The notes beneath the pieces are model-generated. The model worked only from the letters and a program-made list of their open reading frames with translations, searched no databases and had not been told where the DNA came from. Positions 35,584-47,765 of a stretch of DNA of 64,000 nucleotides are shown one piece after another. The stretch is from Erythrocercus mccallii. Lineage: Eukaryota > Chordata > Aves > Passeriformes > Dicruridae. Location: the NCBI GenBank assembly GCA_013397435.1, contig VZRG01000189.1:248001-312000 (forward strand), given 5' to 3'. Numbering within the stretch: position 1 is the stretch's first letter; every line of letters starts with the position of its first letter. A program made the position numbers and the translations under genes.

Positions 35584-38500
35584 GCAAGATATAAGATAGG
35601 AAAGTCAATTAAATTTGATTTCACCTTTGGTGCTGTACATGAAAAGATTTTGTAAAGAGGACAACTTTTTAAACTTTTTAAATATCATAAGCTTATTTGC
35701 ACAGCTAAAAATATAATCCCTGGCTAGCATTCCAGAATTCAAACTATCATAATTCCTTTTTCTCTGTAGATGTTCAAATAATAATATAAGAAATCCGCAG
35801 AAAACTACAAATAGTAATTTCTAGCACTCTGAGCTAAAGCTATCTCACTTTCATTTAAAATTAATAACTGTCAAGAATAGTGTAATCTGATTCAAAAATA
35901 TGTGCTGAAGCCAAGACAGGCATGCATAGGAATATATTGCTCCCCCTATTATTCTGAACCATGTAGTTAAATTTTAAAAACATTCTTTCCTTGATTAAAT
36001 TAGACTAGAATTATCCCCGGTTTTATAGTATGACAGAGAAAATACTTCAAAAACATGAATTTCCCCCAATTTTCAGATGCTGTGCATTAGACCTATAGTG
36101 AAGCAATAATGATTTACACTGCAATGTTGACCCAGGCTTGTGGGTTTAACTGGGCTGTATTTTCTCTAGAAAGAGTTGTTTCTAAATAACAAGGACATTA
36201 TAAATGATATCCCAAGGGCAAGATATTCAAAATGGCTGGTGGGAGCTGATGTTTTTATCTCTGATGTAAACAGGAATTAGGCACCAGTAAGTGCTTCTGG
36301 GAATGCTTGTGTTAAAATTCTTTTGTTTCCTTTTGCTGATGAAATCAGAAAGCTCTGACCTGCTTCTGGATTTTCTCTTGGTTATAGACCAAAGCATTTC
36401 CCTGCTTCTAATTTAGGTTAGTTTTCAGACTGGCTGTGAGCTGTATTTTTCCTCTTGGTGCTCTCCTATCTGCAATTGTATGTGTTGGGGTTGATGTGCA
36501 GAAGCAACCATGCTTCTTTGGTGTTATTCTTGACATGGCCTGTTACATCTGAGGTCATGCCTGGCTTGTCTTGCCCAGCTTCTTTTCTCTTTCTACACTA
36601 AAATTAGTGCACTTGAAAACTTATTTGTGGCAAGCAGCTGTTCTAGCATTTCAGTCTCTGTAGGGCAACAGGAGGAGGGAAGAAGGGATGCTGGTGCCTT
36701 CAAAGTAGCTTTAGGTATGTGAAAGAAAAGTAAAAAAAACCAATTGCCTAATGTACCTGGTTACGAAAGCCCTGCAGAGCACTGCCTAGCCATTCATTGT
36801 CAGTGAGATCAGAAAAGGAGAAACAAACAACTCTGTGATTTAGATAATCAACTCCTCATGCATCGAAAAGCAAGCAGACAATCCTCTCTCCTCCCCCCCA
36901 CCCCAGATTGCTCTAAAGCTTGATCATTCATCAAAGCTGGCTGTGTCCAACTATTGCATCACGTGTGTTGACGTAAAGTTCACGCTGTGGTTTGTAACGT
37001 CCCAGCTCTGCTTTCCCAAGCAACTATGACACCTCATTCATCACTAGGCAGAGATATTTTGAAATAAGAGAAGCTGTTAGGTATTAGAGCAGCAGCTTTC
37101 AGGAGCTCCTTTTACTGATTTACAGACTGTCCCAGTGTGACTGGCTGTTTGCAGAGGTCTGTGAGTGGGGGCTGGTTTTTAGGAACTGTGGTCACACTTT
37201 CTCATAGATTTCACAGGGGGCTTCGTGGGGGTTAAAAAAAAGGCACCAGGAAGGGTCCCAGGTTATTCTTGTTCCAGGCATATGCTATGATCCCTCTGTC
37301 CTGCTCCTTTTTTATTAATAACTATATTGAGCCATAATAGTTTCTGTAATGCTTTGTGTGGTGTCCTGTTATTAACTTCTCTATTTTGAGAAAAAGCACA
37401 TTGGTTATAACTATTTGTTTCCTATTATTTAACTGAGGTTTAATCCTTAACATGACATTGCTCTTTATCCTATGGTTATTTGTTCCCTTTGATAATCTCC
37501 AGTGAGGCAGTCTGTCAAAAGCCCTTTGAAATTGCAAGTAATTTACACCCACCACATCCCCTTTACCCACTGTTTTATGAACCTTTGCAACAGAGTCTAG
37601 AAGGCAAAGGGGCACGATTAACTCTTAGGAGAGCTCTGCTGGTGTCATTCCATCAGTTGATATTTATCTACATGCAGTATTTCTCTGTTCATAATTGCTC
37701 ACTCCCATCTGCTTCCCCACTGGTGAAGTGACCCCTCCAAATTGGCTGTCATATGCTTCCTGTAAAAGCCATCACTGGGCAACACTGGGTCCTGTTTTCA
37801 GCAAGGAGAACTGGGAAGAGATCTTGACTCAGGTACAGCAGTGAATCCTGTCTTTCAAAAGTTTATATGAGTGACAATATGTTCTGATTTGTAGATCTGT
37901 GCTTGTCCAGGAACTGGCACTGCCTCTGGGCTGTAGGATGGTGGATGCCTGTAGGATCTGGGTGGTTTTAAATAATAACTTTCTTTTCATTCCTGCTTTG
38001 TGTTCTTTTCTCAACATCCCATTGCTTAGCACACTAGCAACCTCACACAGCAATCCTGCCTAGTCTGTGACCTGAAGTGGAGATGGTTCAGAGTTTTGTG
38101 GGAAAAGGAGTCACACTGGGAATGGTGGGTAACTACTGTCCATGTCACACTTCACCCTTTCATTCATCTATGGCTTTTGAATGCTCACTACCCCTGTCCT
38201 CCCAGCTCTCTGGACTGACCCTGGAGTCCTCCATGAGCTTCTCACTCAGCTGCATGCAGTTCTTGCCTTTCTGAGCCTTTTTCCCTGGTCTCATGCTTTT
38301 GATACTTAATGCCTTCCCTGGGAAATCTGCTTGTGCTGCCTTTTAGCTCAGCATTACCAACACACACTGCCCTCCCTGCAGTGTAATTTCCCTGGGGCCT
38401 CAGCTCCTGACCAAATTCTGTCACCTGTGGGTGGGCTCCGAGCGGCACACGGTGACTCAGCTGTCACTCAGTTTTGCTGTGACTGGCTTTGAAGTGTTCA

Positions 38501-39589
38501 CTGGGCTGAAACACCCGCTGAGACATCAGGCACTCTTCTGCTGTAGGTCTTCAGTCATGTGAAGCCTTCAAAGGAGGATATTCTGGTACGAGGTAGCATT
38601 TTGAAGTGATGAGAGTGGAGAGGCTATTACTCTAAACGAGGATGGCTGTAGCCTGCCATCAGTGCTGATCACAGTGACTTTTGGAAAAGAGTCTCTTTCA
38701 GCACACCAGACAAAAGTGGAAAACATTTCAGCTGGTGGCAGCTCCTAGTCTGGTGTAAAACAGGTCTAAGAAGGTTATCTCCATCACCTCTATACCAGTT
38801 AACACCACATAAGCACTTGGAACTTCAAAGTGACTTTTCTCATAATTCTTGAGTTGTACATGTGCTGCATTTGCAGAGGGCTTTATGTTATAGATGTGTC
38901 ATTAATGTCTGAAAGGTTGGAAGGTTTCAGGCAGGGGTCCTACAGAATTTTCTATAAGCATTTACACTAATTATCTTAAATTCTAATTGTTTCATAAAAT
39001 CCAAGGGGAATTAAGATTTTAATTTCTTTCTCCCCTTTTGTTTTTCTTCATTATTTGACAAAGCCTAGAGACTAATCCCCTCTTAAACATGAATATAAAA
39101 TAGACCCAGCAGATGTCTGCTACAGAACGTTATTTAAGCAGGCGTGGCCTGCATGTAATATACACGTGAAGGTCAAAGCTTGTCATATAAAAATACAAGG
39201 CCTTGCCACTATTTAGTTCTTCTTATTTGCAATTTTTTCAAGTGAGTTTAGTGAATGATTAATGGTATTGGCTTAAAACAGGCCCAGTGCTGGCAAGCAC
39301 TGTGCAAACATCAACATTGCAAACATGCCTCCATCCTGACCTGCAGCACCTTTTCTGTTCCAGTTTCCCATAATTCTGGAACAGATCCTGCCAGTCCCAT
39401 GCCAGATGGACTCCTATATATCCAAAGTACACAACAGCTGGAATGAAGTGGGAAAGGTCATTTGGACTGCGAAGCCTGTGATGCTTTGCTTCTGCTACTG
39501 TCTCTCCAGTGGAAGCTCTGGATTTTTGGGTATGGTCTTTCTTCAGGTGGACTGTGATTTACAAGGACTGTATGTGGTTTATGCACTAA

Positions 39590-39990
39590 CTCCTGGCTTT
39601 TGCTGCGGTACGAGCCTGAAGTAACAGCTGAGCACTCCTGCTTATGGTCCTGGAAGGGACTTCTTGAGTAGATGGAAAGTCAGAATGGGATGTGGACCTC
39701 ACCTCTACAGTCATAGGGAAGGCAATGTGCTTGGAGCTTTTAATGGAAAGAGTGTTTGCATTTCCTCTCTCAAGACCTCTGCTGGGGCTGTGGGTGCTGC
39801 CTCCTGCAGTGGGGATACAGGCAGGAGGCTGACCCCAGCCCCCCTGAACACCAGGCCCTGCAGGACATGAACACCCACTGCCCCTTTTCCTCCAGGCCAG
39901 CTTGGCTGAGAGCTGCAGCCCAACTGCTGAACAGTTGCCAGGTTTTGAGGACACTCAAGCTGATTTATGTAAATGGATGGTGACCATGCA
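39590..39990. other. GC-richer patch with overlapping frames, no gene recognised
   Basis: The patch stands out from AT-rich flanks and contains CCAGCCCCCCTGAACACC near 39836. Frames of 60-120 codons occur in several readings of both strands at once, the mark of compositional stop depletion and not of coding selection. I recognise no domain. Confidence 0.35.
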
Positions 39991-41799
39991 ATGCTCAGTG
40001 AAAAGGCTTTTTGTGAACAGGAAAATATGTTCTTTTGAAGAGAGTTGGTCTTTTTTCAGTTTTTTTTTTCTCCTTTCCTATTTTCCTCTTTAATATACTT
40101 TGGGAAAGTTAGATAAAAACTCTGAAAAAAATTTTGCTTTTTTAAACAGCTATTTTTATGTGGACACTTCTGACCATGATGAGAAAAATGGAGCAGAAAG
40201 AGTGGAAAGGGAACGTCCAAAACACTGCTTTACTACTTTGTGTAGGAAGTATTTGGAAAATGTGAAAATGTTATATTTATGTCAACATTTCTCGCTGAAA
40301 GAGATTCTTATATTTTAACCAGCTGGACTTGTGTTTTGAACAGTTTACCCTCTGGCTTCAGGATTTTCAGGTACCAAGAATTCAAAAGGCATTTATGTCA
40401 AACTCCTTATAAATTGTGTTGAGTTTCAGCTAGCTCAGGTAACAGGTCTGAGTACACACAGGCCACAGATGTCAGGTGCATCCAGATCAAGATTTCAAAC
40501 ACTCCAGATTCAAGGTCATTCTTAGGTCTTTTGGTTTTAACTCTAACTATGGAATTTAAATTTCTTTAATAGGTCTTTAAAATCCTGTTTTAGGACCTTC
40601 AATTTGCATGCCATTCTTTTTTGTGTTGAGCACATCTCAGAATATTGTATAGGATTTTGAAGGATATTCTTTGGCTTCTTAAAGTTTTGGACTTGGCCTT
40701 TACCTAACTGGTTTTCTGCTATTTCTCTTATATAATTTTTTAATTAAAATTTTGCATCCTTCTGTTTTTCCTGTGCATCTATGTGGGTCCATTAATAGTA
40801 TAATAATGCATTTCCCTTTTTTTTTTTGCCTTTTAATTTATGACAGAGTGGCTGTCAAAGATGGTGTGCACTTTTCTAAACCAATCTCAGCTTCTCTGTT
40901 GACTTTTTTTTCCAGTTTTGGCCAAATCTGTTTTAGCAATAGCAGGAGACAGCCTTTCCCTGTGAGGCAATTTGCAATTCAATCATGTACTGTGTGTCTT
41001 TGAAAAGAAGAGAATACAAAGACAAAGACAGAATGTGATGGAATTTTATTTAATGCGTTGGCATGAAGTGTAAATACATATTGCATACAGATACTAAACT
41101 TTCCTGGCTCTGATATGAAATAATTACCTTAGGGACTTCTGAGTAAAAGAATTCCTATATAACCATTTCAATATGGATATGATTCAGGTGACCTCTTCTT
41201 GATACTAAAGGTCATCCACCAAATGTAAATGTGAATGTTTACTTTTAAAGCCATTTTAGAATACGAGAAAAAATTCCTTTCCCCCTGAAGTTAATGAAAA
41301 TTATTATTTTTTTGTGAAGAACAGAACATATCACAGTATATATGGTATTGATCATAGCTCTTTTTTGAGTCTGGCCTTTAATTTGTCCAGCCACAGACTT
41401 TGTATTCTCCGTAAGAAGAAATCTCTTCTACAGATCTGTGGCCAGCCAACTACTGCCATCAGAGGACTTACTTTTCACATTTGGAGATCTAAAATATATT
41501 ATAAAAATATGATATCCTTTATAGTCCCCCACTTTTTCATGCCATGATAAGCACCTTTACAAATGGAGAATGGTAACCAGTGTCTATGAAGCAATGTGTG
41601 CTTCAACACAAGTTTTCCATGCAATCTCTGAAACGATCAAGGAGTTTGTTGCAAAATATTGTTTGTGGCCAACCCTTTTTCTGAAAGTGTCCCACAATAT
41701 TCAGATATACCATACTATTTTGTGGCAGGAGATGTATTATATATCACTAAAGTTTTTCTGGGATCTTCAGCTGTGCTTTTCTCTTTGAAGCCTCTGGCT

Positions 41800-41885
41800 T
41801 ATAGAGAATCACTTCAACTTTCTGTGTGTTGCTGTCTCCACTGATAAAAAGAGGATAATGATATCTAATTATCTCTACAGAACAT
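41800..41885 (+). repeat. MIR-like ancient SINE fragment, sense
   Basis: AATCACTTCAACTTTCTGTG, then TGTCTCCACTGATAAAAAGA and GGATAATGAT track the MIR core 'agtcacttaacctctctgtgcctcagtttcctcatctgtaaaatggggataataat' across about 55 bases, with one gap and scattered substitutions. The ordered agreement is much better than a single motif hit. MIR is a tRNA-derived SINE that was active before the radiation of living amniotes, and in birds it persists as short fragments. It has no coding capacity. Confidence 0.58.
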
Positions 41886-43844
41886 GTGTATCAATATACA
41901 CTTATTTTTTTACAATGAGCTTTGGAAGTATAAAATTGGATGTTCTTTGAAAGATGCGAAACTATTGTAAAAAAATGAAGATTTGAGGCATTTTTTCATG
42001 AGTCAGCAGGAGTTAAACTCCTTCTATGGGCCTCTGGCACAGAAGCAGAGGTTTATCAGTGACTTTGGCACTAAGCAGGTGAGGTTAGAGTAGAACTCCC
42101 ATGAAATAGCCACTTGTACCAGCTATGGTTGGCATTGTGTTAAGCTGGAAGTGAAATGGATTTGCTGACTATTGTCCCTGAGGCTTATCCTCTCTCCCAA
42201 AATGGTGTGCTAGAAAATACTGTCATCCTTAACAGCAGCTCATTAAATGCCTTTTTCTTCCATTTGTGACACTTGTATCCATAGCAAGTGGTGTGGAATC
42301 CCCTACCTGCAATGGAGCCAGGCAAGGTTTGCCCCTGTTCTCCCCATGGGGTGACAAACTGCATCCCCAAATTGCTGCCCATCCACAGAGGCTCTCTTGT
42401 TGCCAGATGATTTTCTTTTCACTGTGACAGGATGAGGTTGTTTCCCATCATTTAATTAACTACAGATGTGATGGTAGCAAGTGATAATGTTGCACATTAC
42501 GTTTTGAATCAAGAAGCAGTCTTAAACTACCGGCCTTACTGTAGTCTTGTAAATACAGGCAACTTTTTTCTTCATTCTTTTTATTTTCTTTTCCCCTTCA
42601 TAATTTCTGCTGAAGGTGCTATATCTTATTCCATTTCTAGACTCTAAAACATCTCTGTTCTCTTCATCTGTCTTTTCCAGCTACGCAAATTCTGTTTTAA
42701 TGGAAATAGACAGACTAAACTAATTGGAAAAGAGAAATGTTCAGAGGATGAACATCCATGCTTCTGTAATTCAAATTAATTTTTAGGCCTCATTCGAATT
42801 CTACTCAATCTTTGTATTATCTTTCACTGACTCTGTGATGGTATAAGCCCATAGCAATGCTATAAACTTGTAGTGTTGATTAAAAAGGAACATAGGAAAT
42901 TGCGGATACCTTAAACAGGCTGTTTCTGTGATTTGAATGAGGTCTTGGAGAAAAAAAAATCAATGGGAATGGAAAATAGTTACAAGATTGTGAGAGGTGG
43001 AAGTAAAAAAAGGAAGGGAGATAAACCTCAAGGAATTTTAAAGCTTTGCTTAAATTCTATTTCAGAGTCAGCAAAGAAGGAGGCCTCAAGTAAAATTCTA
43101 GTACAGAAAGGTCAGAAAAAAGAAAAAATGCTTGGGAAAATGTAATTCTGAAGGGTGGAAATGTCTCTGTGTTTTAGAAGAGGGAGGAAGAAAAATGTGC
43201 TAGCCTGGCTTGGAGTGATAAACGAGACATTTGTTAGTGCTTCAAAAACTTATTTGTCTTTCTGGAGGTAAAAAAGGACTAGGCAAGTGTTTGGTCAAAT
43301 TTACCTGCCTGTGAAAACTCACTTTTACAAAACCTGCAATTTTCAGGGAGAAAACCAACCAAAAGCCAACATGAAGCTCAGCTTTTACCAGCATTAATAA
43401 CATGTGAGGTGGAACAGTAAATGGATGATGGGATCCTCTAGTAAGTAAAAAAAAACCATGGACCAATGAATTAATTCCTTTCCATAGATACAGGGAAAAA
43501 ATCCAGGCCATGTAATTTTGAAGGCTGAAATGTCAGAAGCCCAGGAGCCTATGAAAAACAGAATCAAACAAACAAATGGCAATACATAAGGGGCATATTA
43601 CTGCCTGATGGCACATACGTTCAGCTCCGACAGGAAGCATGTGCACAGCCTAGAAGGAAAGTATGTGAGTTTCAGATTTCATGGAAAGTGACAGTACCAT
43701 ATGTAGTGCTTAATGAGTTTGTGGTTTGCTAACTATGCCTAAAAAAGCTTATACAGCTGCTTAGTGAGATCAGCTAGGAAAAGCTCTTCCTAGTTCTCTT
43801 GGTGGGTAGCTCGTTCAAAGAAAGGAGAACTTGAAAGCTCTGAT
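41886..43844. other. Unique non-coding DNA, no gene seen
   Basis: No supported gene or repeat. Frames at 42933-43145 (lysine-rich because of A-rich sequence) and 43242-43582 are not recognisable. Nothing else stands out. Confidence 0.45.
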
Positions 43845-43965
43845 GTTGTTATTTTTTTAATACTGGCCGTAGCATCTAAAAACTTGAGTCTTTGGCCCAC
43901 TGTGCTAGGTGTTGTACCTACACCGAAGTGACAGTCTGCTCCAAGGAGTGTGTTTGCTAAGAGCT
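43845..43965. repeat. Ancient amniote SINE fragment (MIR1_Amn-like)
   Basis: The run reads TTGTTATTTTTTTAATACTG, CCGTAGCATCTAAAAACTTG, CCCACTGTGCTAGGTGTTGT and CAGTCTGCTCCAAGGAGTG. This follows a repeat I remember as common in turtles, crocodilians and birds: 'ttattatttgtattaccgtagcgcctaggagcc', 'ccactgtgctaggcgctgtacaaaca', 'gacagtccctgccccaaagagcttacaatcta'. Four blocks occur in the right order and spacing over 120 bp. The family name is from memory, so I leave the strand open. The element is degraded and non-coding. Confidence 0.7.
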
Positions 43966-46900
43966 TCTTTCTCAGTTAAATATTTTTGGGCAGGATTGTG
44001 ACTGTAGTTCCCCTGCAAAGACTGGCAGGCAGGAAATAATATGTACATTTATTGCTTTCAGTGGTGTTTAGAAATTCACACTGGCCAATTATCTCACTGC
44101 AAGGGTTCAGTAGAGCTACTTGTGGCTTCAGTGGAGTCATGTTAACACGATTCAGAGTAAACAGGGACGTTAGGCTTTGACAGAGTTGTGAAGGTTCAGT
44201 AGTTTGGAAATCAGCTCTATTTGTCAGTAGAATACGTGGTCTTTGCTTTTCTTATTAGTGACATTGTTGTGAACCTCCTGTAAATATTCATTGCACAAAT
44301 CAAGTTGTCTGAGAATGGAAATGTGATCAGAAGAGTGTTCTGCAGAATATGGCATCAAACTGATGAAACAGCTGCAAGAGAGAGCAGAGAGATGTGTGAT
44401 GTGTTTGGATTGCAGGGAATTAGCCAAAAGGTTTTGATTATCATAGGCAGGTGCAAGAGATGTGCTTTTCCACAGTTACTCCCCAACATATATATTGACC
44501 ACATGGTGCATGAAAGTGGATCAAGCAGACTGCAGCAGCAGCGCAAAAAACACATAATGACTGTACAGAAGGAACAATCTAAGCAGGGAAGAATAGATTA
44601 AGGCAGTCTTATTTGCACGTAATTTGTTCCTTTGTGAAAATGCTGAAGATCTTAAAAGCCTTGGTAAATGCCTTTAAGGGAATATGACAGAGAAAGAACC
44701 AAAAAAAATCAATAGTCTTGATTCTTTTTCTCCTACTTTGCATTAGTGTAACCTAGTGGCTGAGTCTGTGTAATTTGGATGTCATCTAAATTTGCAGTTC
44801 AGACAGACTGCTAAATGTAGCTCAACAAGACAGCCTTGTCTGTCTGATTGTGACTAATGTAGAGAAAATGAGGTGTCTGATAGGGAGCTCAAAACTGCCA
44901 TTTCTCATGTAAACTGGAGATTTCAATTTTTCATTCATTTTCAGTTAGGAATTGCATCAGGAAACAAAGCACACATGGCAAATGCACAGGAAATCTGGCT
45001 TTTGCATTGACTATTTTTTTGTTAATGCTGCAGCCTTCTTTGATGTCATAAAAGATTAACCAATTAGTGAATTAAAGAGAAAAATGATTTTTTTGGGTGT
45101 CATTAATCAAGATTATTTCCTTTACCCTGGGGGGAGGAAATACCATAGGCAACAAGCTGTAATAATGCTCAATGAGCTCTAATTTATGTGAACTCCTTTC
45201 CCAGCAGAAGCTGTGGAACTTCTTTCTGAGCACACCCACAAGACTGCTCTTTAAGCTGCTTAGGCCTGGCCACAGGAATTGCAGAGGAAATTAGTTTCTG
45301 CCCCTTTAATAGCTGGGGTGGGAGATGAGAAAGCCTCTTTAAGGCAATGATGAAGAAATGGGTTGACACAATGACAGCCTCTTCCACATCTCTTTTTATT
45401 GAATACAGGAAGACATAAGATCCTTCTAATTGCTCATTTTCTACCTGCCACGGAGGACAACAGGAGGAACAAAAGAAAAAGGAACAACACTTGTCAAATG
45501 ATCCTGAGGATCTAATTCTCACAGAGGCTTGTCCAGAGGGACTTTGTAGTTCTCTGACATGTTATACTACAGACCCATCTTGTCTGGTGCACGTTAGAAG
45601 AGGATGAGGAAATGCTAATTCCTCAGGCTGCTGTCTCCCTGTAAATGGAGACTGATCTGAAAACATGTAGGGATCTGTTCAGCTGAACAGGCTTGCTGAA
45701 GTCAGAACTTAAACAAAACCCAAATGGCAGGGTGATCACTGCTTTGGAAAAGTGACTGGCTGAATTCTGGATGCTGTCTTAAATCTTTTGAAAACTTGGC
45801 TCAATAGCTTGAAGAACAGTTTATTCTGTATATAATTAAAATGGCCACAAGGAAGGAAAGTGTCATGTCTCAGGGCAAACTGAAGTGTGGCATTAACCTT
45901 GGGACAGCAATGCTTGGAGACTGTTTCAAACCCAAATGCTGCAAAGATTTGGGTGTTTTTTCCCCCTTGGTTTTAATAAACATTGCAAGAGGCACACAAA
46001 AAACATCTGAGTGAATATCCAGAGTGTACCAAAGGACTGAGAGCAAGAAAGGGAGTTCACTCTAGTCTGAAATTGAGAGGAAGAGGAGATTTCCTGGTTT
46101 TAGAAACCTCTGGCTATTCATTAACATGCTTTACTAGCTTTTCCCCTGGAATTCATTACTCAGGCAAATTTTGGAGTTTCCTCCTCCCCTCTTTCCTTTC
46201 CTTTTGTTACTTCCCAAGATGATGCAGGGTTTCTTCTATCCTTCTTTACTGCCTTTTTCATCTGGCAAAAATCTCTTTGCAGATATGGTGGGGTTTTTTA
46301 ATATATTTTATTGTTTTAATGTCAGTTCTTTACTTATTGGAAAGCAGTGACACTTTCCTAAAAGAGGAAAGCATCCTATTTTAAAAGAATTTTCCAAATT
46401 CACAAAATTAATCTAGTGGGCCACCTTCTGAAAAGAAAGCATTCATGAGTTTACTTTGAAATAACTTTTTGGTTTGGTATATAAATCAAATCTAATATTA
46501 AAAGCAACCCATAAAGAGAAAGTGATTCAGAATATTACAAAACATCAACTGTGTCCTTGTGGCTCAGTGGAGGCAAGGAAGCAAGAAATGCCCCCACTTC
46601 TGTAGCCTATGTGGTGACAAGCTGTGGGCTGGAATCTATAAGAATAGAAAGGGAAAAAAGGACATTTCTTTCTCCCCGGTATTATTTAATGTTAAAGCCA
46701 CAAAGAATCTTGCAGCTGATTTGAAACAAAGGAGCTATTAAAATATTAGTCATTTCAAGAGTCTTCTTGTATTCTGGAAGTGTGTGCTATGATTAGCTCA
46801 GGTTTCCAAAAGTTTCCTTCCAATTGGGAGTGCAAAACGTTATTTAAAACATCTCAAATTAATACTGTAACATAGGTAGGAATATGATTATTAAAAGGAG

Positions 46901-47390
46901 GTACCTGCAAAGTACTGCAAGAGTTAGGATAAAATGGGTAGACTTTGCAACACTTAATCTGAGACTAAACTTCATCCCCTAAAACATCTTGTTTAGTTCT
47001 TTAACTGAAAATGTTGAATGTAGGGACAGGATTTCAGCCATCATCCATCTTTGTGTGCCTTTGTTTGCCAAGCCCCAGACAGTGGCACATGTGACATATG
47101 TGACACTCTGTCCCAGGCTCTGATTTTATGATCACAATCGCTTTCTCTCCTCCTTGAATGAAACCTAAGTCATATCCAGAGACTGAAAAATTGCTGCCTC
47201 TTGCTGTAGCTATGCTGGACGTGCAGAACTGACAGAATTGCAGCTCTTTTCAGGCCTCCTTCAAAAGTGATTTAAAGGCAAGAGAAAAAGTCTTGTTGAA
47301 TTCATCACCTTTTGGGCAGGACCTTGAGGATACCATGCACAAATTCTTACACAATACATATATAGAACTTCATTAGTGTGTATGAGTACT

Positions 47391-47455
47391 ATTTTTTTTG
47401 GTAGGTGTGTTTGTTTGCGTTTGTTTATTTTTTGTTTGTTTGTTTTGGTGTGTAT
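47391..47455 (+). repeat. TTTG-rich microsatellite-like tract
   Basis: The tract is almost wholly T and G, with repeated TTTG units such as TTTGTTTGTTTG and GTGT ends. It is imperfect and therefore probably old. Confidence 0.85.
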
Positions 47456-47727
47456 GTGCTTATATTTCTCAGTGCAGTTTTAGGACAGTGATTCCATTTG
47501 AAGTTTAGCTGAATTGTGCTAAAGATATCAAACCAAGTATCAAACAACAAGCAAGAAGAAACTGGGAGCTAGAAAATGTAAAGCAGAGATGAACCTTAGC
47601 TGAAAGCCAGCTCCTAATGAAGCCACTGGGAGGTTTATTTTATGTGTGGGACTTCATCTAATATAAAAGCCACCCACTCCTCTCAGCCTCCTGCAGTTTT
47701 TGAAGGCTTCTTCATTTTCTCATGCAT

Positions 47728-47765
47728 AATAAAACAGGCTTGTTCTTCAGGGAAAAAAAAAAAAA
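47728..47765 (+). other. AATAAA followed by A13: retrocopy-like or transcript-like 3' end
   Basis: AATAAA at 47728-47733 is followed after 19 bases by 13 A residues (47753-47765). The spacing matches a normal cleavage site, so this looks like the genomic copy of a polyadenylated RNA 3' end. A real transcript end followed by chance As would look the same. Upstream sequence (47.3-47.7 kb) carries no coding frame I recognise, and no clear target-site duplication was found around it. Avian retrocopies are rare because CR1 does not prime on poly(A), which makes the pattern noteworthy but not proven. Confidence 0.4.

Larger units (their letters stand above)
32521..41799. other. Long unique non-coding DNA with scattered small motifs
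   Basis: Over 9 kb without a supported gene. The contents visible are an 18-bp palindrome (34143-34160), a 20-A run (34572-34591), small inverted repeats at 34734-34751 and 35563-35583, and a motif group at 36960-37001. A GC-richer patch lies at 39590-39990, where frames overlap in up to five readings. The segment 34.8-36.6 kb is AT-rich and repeat-free, which would suit an old conserved non-coding region, but conservation cannot be judged here. Confidence 0.45.

Noticed and set aside
39586..39990. Cluster of frames in up to five readings, possible GC-rich exon
   Set aside because: Simultaneous openness on both strands reflects base composition, and no domain or splice pattern was convincing.
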